NCBI GenBank assembly: GCA_934646115.1
Contig: CAKUEM010000001.1
Location: 25,455 to 89,454, forward strand
From: an uncultured Oscillospiraceae bacterium
Lineage (GTDB): Bacteria > Bacillota > Clostridia > Oscillospirales > JAAYXM01
Direction: 5' to 3'
DNA length: 64,000 nt
Made by a program: the position numbers and the translations under genes. The notes beneath the pieces are model-generated. The model was not told where the DNA came from and did not search any database. It was given only the letters and a program-made list of their open reading frames with translations. Each line of letters opens with the position of its first letter. The first letter of the stretch is position 1. Below, piece by piece: positions 53,729 through 62,669 of this stretch.

Positions 53729-54051
53729 TAAATTTTCTCAAACCTTTCTACATCCATGACAAACACGGTCGCACCGCCCACCGCGATCTCTACCGGCACG
53801 GACGGGAAAAACCCCATGCCCAGCTCCGACGTAGAGGGGATCATCTGCTTTCTGCTGTGCGAATGCTCATTGATTATGCCCAGCACGTCATCTACCTTAT
53901 CCTCGTCTACGCCGACGATGATCGTTGTGTTCCCGGTCTTTAAAAAACCGCCCGTCGTTGCGAGCCGCGTAACCGAATATTTCTTCTGCGTGAGCTGCGA
54001 GATCACCGTGTGCGAATCGTCTGCATTGATAATTGCCATAATGAGTTTCAT
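53728..54051 (-). CDS. darA: Cyclic di-AMP receptor DarA (PstA-like)
   Basis: A 107-aa PII-like protein that binds cyclic di-AMP and presumably regulates envelope or osmotic processes. The ligand loop region YSVTRLATTGGFLKTGNTT and C-terminal GGATVFVMDVERFEKI match the family. It has a normal length, and an ATG with GAGGT upstream. Confidence 0.93.
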   Translation of the reverse strand: MKLIMAIINADDSHTVISQLTQKKYSVTRLATTGGFLKTGNTTIIVGVDEDKVDDVLGIINEHSHSRKQMIPSTSELGMGFFPSVPVEIAVGGATVFVMDVERFEKI

Positions 54052-54065
54052 AACCGATACCTCCT

Positions 54066-55436
54066 TTATGATTCCCTGATAACCAAAACCGGATCATCCT
54101 GCGCAAATCCGTTGTGATATAGATATTCGAGATGATCCTTTTCTATAACCTCCCCCACGGCAACCACCGGAATGCCGGGTGGGTAAGGGCACAAGTGAGA
54201 CGCCGCCGCGCGCCCCGGCGCATCGCAAAGCGCGATCTGCTCTGCCGGCATGCACAGCGCGTCATGCAGACTATAGCGCACACAGGCAGGCTTGGGCGGC
54301 GCGCATTGCGGCACGATCGGCGCGCCCCGCTCTTGTTCCAGTGCATGCAGCGCGCGAGAAAGCTTTTGCAGCTCCTCCGTCGTGTCCGCGGCGGTGATGA
54401 TAAACAGAACCTGCCGCTCGTCTGCCATTTCGCAGACGATATGATGCCGCTCTTCCAAAAGCTGCGCGGCGCGATAGCCGGACAGACCGGCGCAGCTGGT
54501 CATTACGCAAAGGCGCAGCGGGTCGCCCCCGTCTATGCACAGCGGCAAAAAGGATCCGCGCGCCCGGATCTCCTCCCGGATCGCGCGCAGCGTTTCCGCA
54601 TGGCGCGCGCAAATTGCGCGACCCTCATGCTCCATAAAATCGCGCGCGAGATCCATCGAAGCCATCACCTGATAAGATGGACTTGACGTGCCGAACAGGG
54701 CGGTCGCGCGGCGCACGGCATACGCCGGAAACTCCGCCCCCGCAAGCAAAAGCGCCGACTGCCCCAGCGCGGGCAGCGTTTTATGCATCGAGCAGGTCGC
54801 AAGCGCCGCGCCCTGCCGCACGGCGCACGGCATATCCGAAAGAAACGGAAAATGCGCGCCATGCGCTTCGTCTACCAGAAGCCGCGCATGATGGCGGCGG
54901 CAGACCTGCGCGATCGCCGCGATATCCGAGCACACGCCGTAATAGGTCGGACTGGTTAAAATAACCGCGCCGATCTCCGGCTTTTCTGTTAAAATACGGT
55001 CGATATTCTCCGGCGCGTGCGGCGCGGCAACGCCAAACGGCGCGATCGTTTCCGGCATGAGGTATTCTGGCGAAAAGTCCAGAAGCCCCAGCGCGTGATA
55101 CACGCTCTTATGCGACCCGCGATCCACGAGGATATGCGCCGTTTCCTGCCGCACGAGCGACAGCATAGCGAAATTTCCCATGGTCGCGCCGCCGGTCAGA
55201 AAAAATGCCTGCGGCACGCCCCATACGCGCGCGCAAAGCGCCTCCGCATCCGCGATGGGAAACACGCCGTCATAGAGATTCCCCGTACCGTACAGCTCGG
55301 TAAAATCCAGCGCGCATGCGCCCGCAAGCGCGCTTTCGGGGATCGCCTTCCCCTTATGCCCCGGCATGTGAAATCGAAGCGCCCCCGCGTCTGCGCGGGT
55401 GGTCAATGTATGGTAAAGCGGCAAATTCCGCGGCAT
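54066..55436 (-). CDS. Orn/Lys/Arg decarboxylase-family PLP enzyme (YaaO type)
   Basis: The 456-aa fold-type I PLP protein decarboxylates a basic amino acid for polyamine synthesis or pH control. It has the HMPGHKG N-terminal signature, VDEAHGAHF (PLP-contact Asp), and the Schiff-base lysine in SMHKTLPALGQSALLL. The start at 55436 is favoured by GAGG 8 nt upstream over the ATG two codons earlier. It starts 14 bp after alanine racemase and precedes darA, as yaaO does in the conserved cluster. Confidence 0.88.
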   Translation of the reverse strand: MPRNLPLYHTLTTRADAGALRFHMPGHKGKAIPESALAGACALDFTELYGTGNLYDGVFPIADAEALCARVWGVPQAFFLTGGATMGNFAMLSLVRQETAHILVDRGSHKSVYHALGLLDFSPEYLMPETIAPFGVAAPHAPENIDRILTEKPEIGAVILTSPTYYGVCSDIAAIAQVCRRHHARLLVDEAHGAHFPFLSDMPCAVRQGAALATCSMHKTLPALGQSALLLAGAEFPAYAVRRATALFGTSSPSYQVMASMDLARDFMEHEGRAICARHAETLRAIREEIRARGSFLPLCIDGGDPLRLCVMTSCAGLSGYRAAQLLEERHHIVCEMADERQVLFIITAADTTEELQKLSRALHALEQERGAPIVPQCAPPKPACVRYSLHDALCMPAEQIALCDAPGRAAASHLCPYPPGIPVVAVGEVIEKDHLEYLYHNGFAQDDPVLVIRES

Positions 55437-55449
55437 GTTCATCGCCTCG

Positions 55450-56547
55450 TTATCGATATTCGCGGCAGACCCGCGCATCCACATACAAAGGACTTGCAGA
55501 AAACTGCACCCGGTCGCCTACCTGGCATGGGATATCCGTCACGTCCAGCACAGTATGCAGCATGCCGACATGCCCAAGCACGCGCGCGCTCTTGCCGTTC
55601 ACCGTGCCGGAAAGCCGCTCATGCAGCAGCGTTCGCTTCATATCCTGCAGCATGAAGCGCACCCCGTCGCGAAAACGATAGCTGTCGCGCACTTTTTCCA
55701 CCGCAAAGCCATGGCTATAGCCCAGCGGCACGATCGCGATCCTGCGCGCCGAACGCGCCCGGTAAACGCCGCCGTAGCCGACGGTCGCCCCGCGTGACAG
55801 CCAGCGCACCTCGCAGATCCGGCTTTCCAAAAAACCGATGCGCGCCAGCTCGTTTTTGCACGAAAACGCAAGCCGCCCGGTAAACGCCGAGCCGATGCGC
55901 ACCGCATCGCCCAGGTCGATCCCATCCAGCTTATAAAACGCGCTTGAGTTTGCAAAATGCACAAGCCCAGGTTCAAACCCCTGCGCGCGCAGCGCATCCA
56001 CAACACCGCGAAACACCGCAATTTGCGTCAGAGTTCTCGTTTTTTTGCCAAATGCCGCGTTTAAATGCGTGTAGATCCCGCGCACATCGATATGCTCCAT
56101 ATATTGAAAAATTGCTGTAATTTTCTCGATCTCGCCCGGCTCGAAGCCGTAGCGCCCCATCCCGGTGTCGATTTTAATATGTACCTGCGCGCGCAGACCG
56201 AGCTTCCCCGCGATACCATTGACGGCGACCGCCGCATCGTGCGACCCGATCGTCAGCACCGCGCGGTTACGCAGAAGCGCCTCAACCTCATCCGGCAGCG
56301 CAGTTGACCGCAGCATCAGGATCTCCACATCGGAAAGCCCTGCCGTGCGCAGCGCGGAGACCTCCTCCGGCTCGGTCACGGCGAGCGCCGAGACCCCGTT
56401 GTCGCAAAGCAGCTTCGCATACGGCACAAGCCCAAAGCCATATCCATCGCCTTTCACGACCGCATAGACCTTCCGCTCGCCCGCGCGGCGGAGGATCTGC
56501 GCAATATTGGAAACCAGCCGCTCGGTCTCAATGACAAATGCATTCAT
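55450..56547 (-). CDS. alr: Alanine racemase-family PLP enzyme (divergent)
   Basis: The 365-aa fold-type III PLP enzyme has the lysine site AVVKGDGYGFGLVPYAK where alr normally reads VKADAYGHG, the IDTGMGRYG motif, and the second active-site tyrosine region VGYGGVYRA. Alanine racemase makes D-alanine for peptidoglycan. The changed lysine loop and its place before a decarboxylase leave room for another amino acid (Ser, Lys, Orn). Start chosen at 56547 with AGGAAG upstream, as longer options have no ribosome site. It lies between FemAB and the decarboxylase in one run of minus-strand genes. Confidence 0.75.
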   Translation of the reverse strand: MNAFVIETERLVSNIAQILRRAGERKVYAVVKGDGYGFGLVPYAKLLCDNGVSALAVTEPEEVSALRTAGLSDVEILMLRSTALPDEVEALLRNRAVLTIGSHDAAVAVNGIAGKLGLRAQVHIKIDTGMGRYGFEPGEIEKITAIFQYMEHIDVRGIYTHLNAAFGKKTRTLTQIAVFRGVVDALRAQGFEPGLVHFANSSAFYKLDGIDLGDAVRIGSAFTGRLAFSCKNELARIGFLESRICEVRWLSRGATVGYGGVYRARSARRIAIVPLGYSHGFAVEKVRDSYRFRDGVRFMLQDMKRTLLHERLSGTVNGKSARVLGHVGMLHTVLDVTDIPCQVGDRVQFSASPLYVDARVCREYR

Positions 56548-56572
56548 CTTCCTGCCACTCCCACTGTATCCG

Positions 56573-57637
56573 TTACTTTTTCCCGCGGTTTTTAAGCATA
56601 AACACATTTTTTCTCAAACGGCGGAAACTTTTTTCGCCCTTTTCCACCGCCGTGTGGATCACCGGGCGGAACACAAGGTCAAACTCGCCGGCAAACTCGG
56701 TGAAATCGCCGCTGAAGCCTTTTTTAAAGCGATACAGCCCATACAACGGGTTGTCCTCAGACAAATCGCCCGAAACGCCGCGGAAATCATAAATGCGGCA
56801 TCCGGTCTCGATCGCCCAGCGGATCATGCTCCACTGCAGCAGGTAATTCGGCATCAGGTTGCGATGCTCATTGGAGGACGCGCCATACAGATACCACACC
56901 TTGTCGCCGTAGTGGATCGCAAGCGTCCCCGCGATCGGCTCCTCGCCCGCGTATGCCATATACAGGCGCGCATGCTCGCCCAAATTGTCGAGCATATGCT
57001 CAAAATAGCTCTGCGAACGGACGACAAACCCGTCGCGCACGCCGGTTTCAAGCATGATGCGGGAAAAATCAGGAACCGCTTCCTTGCCCATGATGCGCAC
57101 CTGCACGCCGCGCCGCTCCGCCACGCGGATATTATAGCGCGTTTTCGAATGGAACGCCGCAAACACCTCGTCCTCGCTCTTGCCCGCCACATTCAGGCGG
57201 AACACAAAGCGCGGCTGGATGCCGGAAAAATTCTTCCCGGTGTCGAGATGCGTATAGCCCAGGCCGGTCATCAGCTGGATAAACTGCGTATCCTGCGCCG
57301 GCACGTCCGGATCGATCTTGAGCGAATAGGCGCGATATTTTTTTGCGAGCACACGCGCCCCGTCGGTCAGCTCGGCAAGCACCGCGCGGTCATGAATATC
57401 GCAGACCGGGCCGCGCCCGGCATACATTAAATAATACGGGATATACGGCACCTTGCGGATCAAAACGCTCATCGCGCCGCGGATCTCGCCATTATCCCCG
57501 CGTGAGAGGATGCCCTCCCACTTCCAGTCCGGCTTCTGCTTTGCCCACAGGCTCGACTGCATAAAATGCCCCTTCGGATGCTGCTCTATGAACGCGTCAT
57601 ACGCCGCGAGATTTTCGTTTGTAACAAATTCGATCAA
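56573..57637 (-). CDS. FemAB-family lipid II bridge-forming acyltransferase
   Basis: The 354-aa protein uses aminoacyl-tRNA to add an amino acid to the third-position side chain of lipid II. The GNAT-like double domain is visible: MQSSLWAKQKPDWKWEG, YLMYAGRGPVCD, FHSKTRYNIRVAERRGV in the first half and MPNYLLQWSMIRWAIETGC, YDFRGVSG in the second. TTG at 57637 is the start, with GGGGGTG at good distance. The gene adjoins the racemase-like gene, which is consistent with cell-wall precursor work. Confidence 0.88.
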   Translation of the reverse strand: MIEFVTNENLAAYDAFIEQHPKGHFMQSSLWAKQKPDWKWEGILSRGDNGEIRGAMSVLIRKVPYIPYYLMYAGRGPVCDIHDRAVLAELTDGARVLAKKYRAYSLKIDPDVPAQDTQFIQLMTGLGYTHLDTGKNFSGIQPRFVFRLNVAGKSEDEVFAAFHSKTRYNIRVAERRGVQVRIMGKEAVPDFSRIMLETGVRDGFVVRSQSYFEHMLDNLGEHARLYMAYAGEEPIAGTLAIHYGDKVWYLYGASSNEHRNLMPNYLLQWSMIRWAIETGCRIYDFRGVSGDLSEDNPLYGLYRFKKGFSGDFTEFAGEFDLVFRPVIHTAVEKGEKSFRRLRKNVFMLKNRGKK

Positions 57638-57773
57638 TGGAATTACACCCCCAGTTTCATGGTCTTTTCTTCATTTTTATCATACCATTTTTCGCCGGAA
57701 TAGTCAAAGCAAATATGTAAAGCATAGGCGCGCCCGCCCCGCAGCAAGCGCGCCGCCTGTGATTCCACCGAAT

Positions 57774-58205
57774 TTAAGAGAATTTCGGCGGCGGAGAGCA
57801 GATCTCGCAAAACGCCTTTGACGCCTCCATGTCAAACTCCGTGGCGCGCGCCATATCCGCGATTGAGAGCATGCCGACCACTTTGCCATGCTCCACGACC
57901 GGAAGTCGGCGTACCTGCTCCAATGCCATCAGATGCGCCGCGGCGCGCACGTCGTCCTCGGGCGATACGCTGGCGATGCCGCGCGTCATGATCTCGCGCG
58001 CGGCGGTCTCCTCCGGCTGGCTTTCGCTTGCAACGCAGCGCAGGACGATGTCACGGTCAGTTACCATGCCGCGCAGCCGCCCATCCGGCGCGCAAACCGG
58101 AAGCGCGCCGATATTGTGCCGCGCAAGCAGCGTGGCCGCGTGCGCGACCGTGTCGTCCGGGCGAAGCGACACCACATTGCTGTTCATCAGTTCCGAAACC
58201 TTCAT
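57774..58205 (-). CDS. CBS-domain pair protein
   Basis: The 143-aa protein is almost only two CBS domains: MNSNVVSLRPDDTVAHAATLLARHNIGALPVC with MVTDRDIVLR, and MTRGIASVSPEDDVRAAAHLM with VVEHGKVVGMLSIADMARA. CBS pairs bind adenosyl nucleotides and regulate a partner, unknown here. Start at 58205 follows AAAGGCGG. It reads as a monocistronic gene. Confidence 0.9.
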   Translation of the reverse strand: MKVSELMNSNVVSLRPDDTVAHAATLLARHNIGALPVCAPDGRLRGMVTDRDIVLRCVASESQPEETAAREIMTRGIASVSPEDDVRAAAHLMALEQVRRLPVVEHGKVVGMLSIADMARATEFDMEASKAFCEICSPPPKFS

Positions 58206-58549
58206 GCAGATCCGCCTTTCTTCACTTTTTCGGGGCGATCCGCGCCCCATATTTTTCTGCATTTCAGTATGCCCGATTTTTCAACTCGCTATACGGATTC
58301 AGCAATTTTAACAAGCAAATTTTTTCATGCATAGTTTTATTTATCCAAAAATTTTTTGCTTTCATAAAACGAAAAATTTTATTGCGTTTGCGTCAAATTT
58401 CTATCTCATGTGCCGACAATGCGCCAGATCTTTTTATTGTTTTGCAGCGCAGCCTTTATTTTTTATGGATTCTTCCCATTGTTATAGAAAATATTCTATG
58501 CTACGATATCATTTACAAAATAATTTTTGTTTTGCAGGGGGGCGTTTTT
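58206..58549. other. Upstream region of the EamA transporter gene
   Basis: An AT-rich stretch of about 340 bp with no gene. It holds the divergent promoter zone of the CBS gene (left) and the EamA gene (right). A -10-like TATAGA and TACGATAT lie near 58485-58508, but I cannot assign a confident -35. Confidence 0.45.
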
Positions 58550-59431
58550 ATGCGTAATCTCGCCGAGCAGACCGCGCCCGTGGCGCAAAAAAAGCGCGCC
58601 GGTCATGGCACGCTTTTCATCATTTGCGCCGCGCTTCTCTGGAGCACCGGCGGCATTTTAATTAAGCTGATCCCCTGGAACAGCATCGCGATCGCCGGGC
58701 TGCGTTCACTCTTCGCGCTGATGCTTTCGCTCTGCGTGATCAAGGACCGGCGCATCCGCTTCACAAAAACGAATATTTTCGGCGGGCTCGGCATGTGCGC
58801 CTCTACCTATTTTTATATCATTGCGGTCAAAATGACCACGGCGGCAAACGCAATTATCCTGCAATACACCGCGCCGATTTTTATCATCGTGCTCTCCGCG
58901 TTGTTTTTGAAAAAGCGCCCGACGCGCCTGGATCTCTGCGCGGTCACGGTCGTATTCTGCGGGATCGGGCTGTTCTTTTTAGAAGCGATCGGCACGGGGC
59001 AGCTGCTCGGGAACTTTCTCGGTCTGCTCTCCGGCGTTGGGTTTGCCGCGGTGTTCCTCTGCAACAGCATCCCCGGCGCAACACCGCAGCAGGCGCTGCT
59101 TCTCGGTCATACGCTCGGCTGTGTGATCGGGCTTCCGTTCGCCTTCTTCGCCGTCACCGCAGAGCCGATCCCATGGTTTGCGGTCATCCTGCTCGGTACA
59201 GCGCAGACCGGGCTTGCCTATTTCTTTCTGGCCAAAGGCTCCGGCTCAACGCCGCCGCTGCTCGCCTCGCTGATCTCCTGCATCGACCCGGTGCTCAATT
59301 CGCTTTGGGTCACGCTGTTTCTCGGCGAGCGCCCGGGGCTTCTCTCCACTATCGGGATCTGCATCGTCATTTTCGGCGTAATCGGCTATTACACGCTGCT
59401 CAGCCTCAAGGCGCAGCGACAAAACGGCTAA
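58550..59431 (+). CDS. EamA/DMT-superfamily exporter
   Basis: A 293-aa protein with ten membrane segments forming two EamA repeats (ALLWSTGGILIKLIPWNSIAIAG, and GLAYFFLAKGSGSTPPLLASLISCIDPVLNSLW). Such proteins usually export amino acids or metabolites. CAGGGGGGCG precedes the ATG at 58550. The last 4 bp overlap the convergent gene. Substrate unknown. Confidence 0.9.
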   Translation: MRNLAEQTAPVAQKKRAGHGTLFIICAALLWSTGGILIKLIPWNSIAIAGLRSLFALMLSLCVIKDRRIRFTKTNIFGGLGMCASTYFYIIAVKMTTAANAIILQYTAPIFIIVLSALFLKKRPTRLDLCAVTVVFCGIGLFFLEAIGTGQLLGNFLGLLSGVGFAAVFLCNSIPGATPQQALLLGHTLGCVIGLPFAFFAVTAEPIPWFAVILLGTAQTGLAYFFLAKGSGSTPPLLASLISCIDPVLNSLWVTLFLGERPGLLSTIGICIVIFGVIGYYTLLSLKAQRQNG

Positions 59432-61008
59432 AACGCAAGCGCAACCGTTTGCGCGCCGGAAAGCTGCGGGATCGCGGCGAGCTTCGCCGAAATTTTGCCG
59501 TTTTCATCCTCTGTAAATACATAGCACCGGGTCTCCCGGTCGTTCTGCCCAACAAGCTGCAGCTGCAGCTTGTTTTCTTTTACCTCCGCGGCGCAAATCG
59601 TTGCGTCATGCTTCGCGCGGGCATAGCCGCAGATCTCATCCATGGTAAGCAGCTCCGGCTGATACTCGGCAATCGCCTCGAAGATCCCATCCAATGAGCG
59701 CTTCCAGGTTTTCGGCGTCATGCGCTGGATCCAGCAGGACTCATGCGTAAACAGCACCGCCGGACACATGGAATCCAACGCGCGGCGCACCTGCGCGATA
59801 CCATTTTGGATGGTATATTCCACCTGGCTGCTCGGCGCCCACTCATAGCCGCAAACATCGCGGATCTCAGTCACGCAGTTAAAAAACGCGCGGTCAAACA
59901 CATAGTCGCCGTAATACACCGGGCGCGGGGCGGAAAGCACGTCGCGCTCATACTTGCGGTAAGGCCCCGCCATCAGCCAGTCCGCGCCGCTTTGATACGG
60001 CGTGTCCGGCTTCATGTGCATGCCGATAAATTCGCAGCCCCACTCGCGCAGATACGGCAGGGCGTTTTTGCCCACTTCGTAATAATGCCCGAGCGCATAT
60101 TTGGAGATCGGAATATCATGCGCATCAAACCACGCCTTTGCGCGGCGCGCATTCTCGCGCATTTCCTCGTCGGAATACGGTCCGTCCGTGTGATTGAGAT
60201 ACGCCCAATGTTCCGGAAGCTCGGTATCTACCCATTCACAGCCGGAAAATGCATGCGGAAACGCGCTCGCCTGCCCCGCCTTGACATAATCGCGCACTTT
60301 TTCCGCGCTGCGCGCATCGATATTATCCACAAACACGCCAAGCCACGGCTTTAAGCCATAGCTCTGCGCAATTTCAACCCAAAGCAGCGGATTCTCCGGC
60401 GATAGCTCGCTCCATGCGCCCCAGACATCGTCCACGCGCATCCCGAGCATCGGCGGCATGCCCTGCATGACAAACGGCTTTCTCGCCGCCCAAACGATCG
60501 AGCGCCACAGCACGTCGTCCATGCCGTGCAGCGGACCGAGCTTCCGGTGCGACATCCAGCCATAGCTGTGCCAGAACGCGACCTTCCCCTTCCCAAGGCG
60601 CGCAATTTCAAGCAGCGGATATTCCCCCGCGCGCAGCAGTACCTCGCCGCCCGCGAGCGGCGCATTGCCGCCTGATAGAATCGGCGCATACAGCGCGCGC
60701 ACCTCACCCGGCTGATGCAGCGCCGTGATATATTGCTCTTTTTCAAACGTGATCTCGCTCGCCGCGCCGCGCCGCGCATCCGCGAAGCAGACAAGCCCCG
60801 CGCCCGCCTGCACCGCCGCGCGCACCCGCTCTGCGCCCAGCGCGTCCGCCCCGGCAAGGATCAGCGCGCAATCGGCGCTCAGCTCCTCCGCGCGCACCTC
60901 GCGATACGGAAACCCAAAAAAGTCGAGATACGGGACGATCAGCGTCTGATACGCATCGTCAAATTCCGCAAAGCTTTCGCGGAGCACAAAAATATCTCTG
61001 TTTGCCAT
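59428..61008 (-). CDS. Large deacetylase-like protein with GATase-like N-terminus
   Basis: A 526-aa cytosolic protein with no signal peptide. The N-terminal 180 residues resemble a beta-galactosidase-trimer/GATase-type Rossmann domain (LILAGADALGAERVRAAVQAG). The middle, around MLGMRVDDVWGAWS and FTHESCWIQRMTP, has the layout of polysaccharide deacetylase-like barrels with the Asp-Asp and His-Glu motifs where metal-binding residues are expected. This combination is seen in uncharacterised carbohydrate-active families. It is divergent from a ROK repressor, which suggests sugar-inducible expression. Exact function is unknown. Confidence 0.6.
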   Translation of the reverse strand: MANRDIFVLRESFAEFDDAYQTLIVPYLDFFGFPYREVRAEELSADCALILAGADALGAERVRAAVQAGAGLVCFADARRGAASEITFEKEQYITALHQPGEVRALYAPILSGGNAPLAGGEVLLRAGEYPLLEIARLGKGKVAFWHSYGWMSHRKLGPLHGMDDVLWRSIVWAARKPFVMQGMPPMLGMRVDDVWGAWSELSPENPLLWVEIAQSYGLKPWLGVFVDNIDARSAEKVRDYVKAGQASAFPHAFSGCEWVDTELPEHWAYLNHTDGPYSDEEMRENARRAKAWFDAHDIPISKYALGHYYEVGKNALPYLREWGCEFIGMHMKPDTPYQSGADWLMAGPYRKYERDVLSAPRPVYYGDYVFDRAFFNCVTEIRDVCGYEWAPSSQVEYTIQNGIAQVRRALDSMCPAVLFTHESCWIQRMTPKTWKRSLDGIFEAIAEYQPELLTMDEICGYARAKHDATICAAEVKENKLQLQLVGQNDRETRCYVFTEDENGKISAKLAAIPQLSGAQTVALAF

Positions 61009-61078
61009 CTTTCTTTTCCTCCTCAGGTCTGCTATTCCGATCAGACCATCGCCAAATATTTGACCTGCCCCGTTTTTT

Positions 61079-61096
61079 TATGGTAAACTATCCATA
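61079..61096. promoter_or_regulatory. Inverted repeat between the deacetylase-like gene and ROK gene (operator candidate)
   Basis: TATGG-N8-CCATA lies in the divergent intergenic region, overlapping the TTGACC/TAAACT promoter-like pair at 61060-61089. ROK repressors bind similar AT-rich palindromes; assignment to this protein is inference. Confidence 0.35.
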
Positions 61097-61323
61097 AAAA
61101 GAAGCGCAGGCGTATAAATTTGCCGCCCTGTGATGCGTGAAACCGGCGCGTGCGATCCTCTGTCACGCATAGTATATCATTTATTTTCCATATCGTATAC
61201 TCTTTTTGTGCGCAACGCGGATTTTTTTTGCCGCCGCCACAAAACAGATCGCGAAACACATTGCGCCGCAGGCATTTTTGGCATCCATAGGATTTGGCAT
61301 TTTAACGAAAGGTGGAACATGAC

Positions 61324-62487
61324 ATGGTCAGCAGCGTGGGGAACGTTCAGCTCATGCAGCGCATCAACCGCGTGAAGGTGTTGGAATATATCCGCAAAAA
61401 CGGCGCGTGCGCGCGGCCGGAGCTTGCGCGGCAAACCGATCTCAGCCTGTCGTCGATCACGAATATCATCAACTATCTGCTCGCGCAGGACCTCGTCCGC
61501 CCGATCGGTCGCGCGAACGCAAACGGCGCAGGGCGGCGCGCGGCGCTGATCTCCTTTCACGCCGCTGCGATGCATCTGGTCTGCATCAATATCGAGCCGC
61601 AGGAGGCGCACGTCGCGCTGTGCGACCTTTCGGGCACGATGCTGGGTATGAGCCGCATCGCGATCCGCGAAAGCTATGGCGCGCAAGAGGTTCTTGCCCT
61701 GCTGGAGGATGCGGTGCGCGCGATCATTTCGGATACTGACCGTGTGCGCGCGATCGGCATCTCCGTGTCCGGTCATGTGGTGGATGAGCTGGGCGTTGTG
61801 AACTCCAGCATCATGCGCTGGAAGGGCGTGGATGTGCGCGGCTATTTTGAGCGCGCGTTCGGGCGGCATGTGTATGTCATCAACAATTCAAAAACCAAGG
61901 CGCTCTGGCAAATTCGGCAATACAGCGGCGAGATGCCGCGCAAAATTATTTTTTTAGACCTCGCGCAGGGCGTTGGCATCATCAGCTTCTATCACGGCGA
62001 GATCAACGAATCGGTCAGCGGCGAGCTGGGGCATACCACGGTCATGAAGGACGGACCGCGCTGCTTCTGCGGAAACCGCGGCTGTCTGGAGCTGGTGTGC
62101 TCCGTCCGGTTTATTCTCGCCCGCTGCCGCGAGCGCGCGCTGCCGGCGGCAAGCTTTGAGGATGCGCTGCTGCTCTTCGCCAACGGCGACGCGGCCATGC
62201 GCGATATCTTTCGTGAATGCGCCGAATATCTCGGCATCGGCATCGCAAATATCATCAATCTGTTTGAGCCGAATTTAATTATTTTAAACGATAATCAGCT
62301 CACCTCCTGCGAGTATATTTATCAAACCGCGCTCGACGAGGCGGAGCGGCGCGCCTATCACCAGTTCCCCCGCACGGTGCGCTATGAAAAGGTCTCGATC
62401 ACGACCGATCAGGCGCTGCGCGGCGTCAGCTATTACGTGGCGGACCGGCTGTTCGCGCTTGACGGACCGGAGGATATCCTGCCGTGA
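61324..62487 (+). CDS. ROK-family transcriptional repressor
   Basis: The 387-aa protein has an N-terminal winged helix-turn-helix (RINRVKVLEYIRKNGACARPELA) and a C-terminal ROK sugar-kinase-like domain with the zinc motif CFCGNRGCLELVC and the ELGHTTV signature. The kinase-type catalytic Asp pattern is not obvious, consistent with a NagC/XylR-like repressor rather than a kinase. Start 61324 is set by AAAGGTGG. It is divergent from the deacetylase-like gene it probably controls. Confidence 0.88.
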   Translation: MVSSVGNVQLMQRINRVKVLEYIRKNGACARPELARQTDLSLSSITNIINYLLAQDLVRPIGRANANGAGRRAALISFHAAAMHLVCINIEPQEAHVALCDLSGTMLGMSRIAIRESYGAQEVLALLEDAVRAIISDTDRVRAIGISVSGHVVDELGVVNSSIMRWKGVDVRGYFERAFGRHVYVINNSKTKALWQIRQYSGEMPRKIIFLDLAQGVGIISFYHGEINESVSGELGHTTVMKDGPRCFCGNRGCLELVCSVRFILARCRERALPAASFEDALLLFANGDAAMRDIFRECAEYLGIGIANIINLFEPNLIILNDNQLTSCEYIYQTALDEAERRAYHQFPRTVRYEKVSITTDQALRGVSYYVADRLFALDGPEDILP

Positions 62488-62565
62488 CCCGCGCCGCCCA
62501 TTTATCATTTCTAACAGAAAATGACCCTGTTTTTTAGTAAAAATATATAAACTTTTTTTATCTAC

Positions 62566-62594
62566 TTGCCAATTTGCGCAACATGCAATATAAT
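62566..62594 (+). promoter_or_regulatory. Promoter of the DegT-family aminotransferase gene
   Basis: TTGCCA at 62566-62571 and TATAAT at 62589-62594 with 17-bp spacing. Confidence 0.8.
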
Positions 62595-62669
62595 TAATTT
62601 AAGTTCTGCATGAATTGCTTTTTCATGCGGAAAAACAGATTGTAAAATAAATGACAGGAGGTTCTTTCT

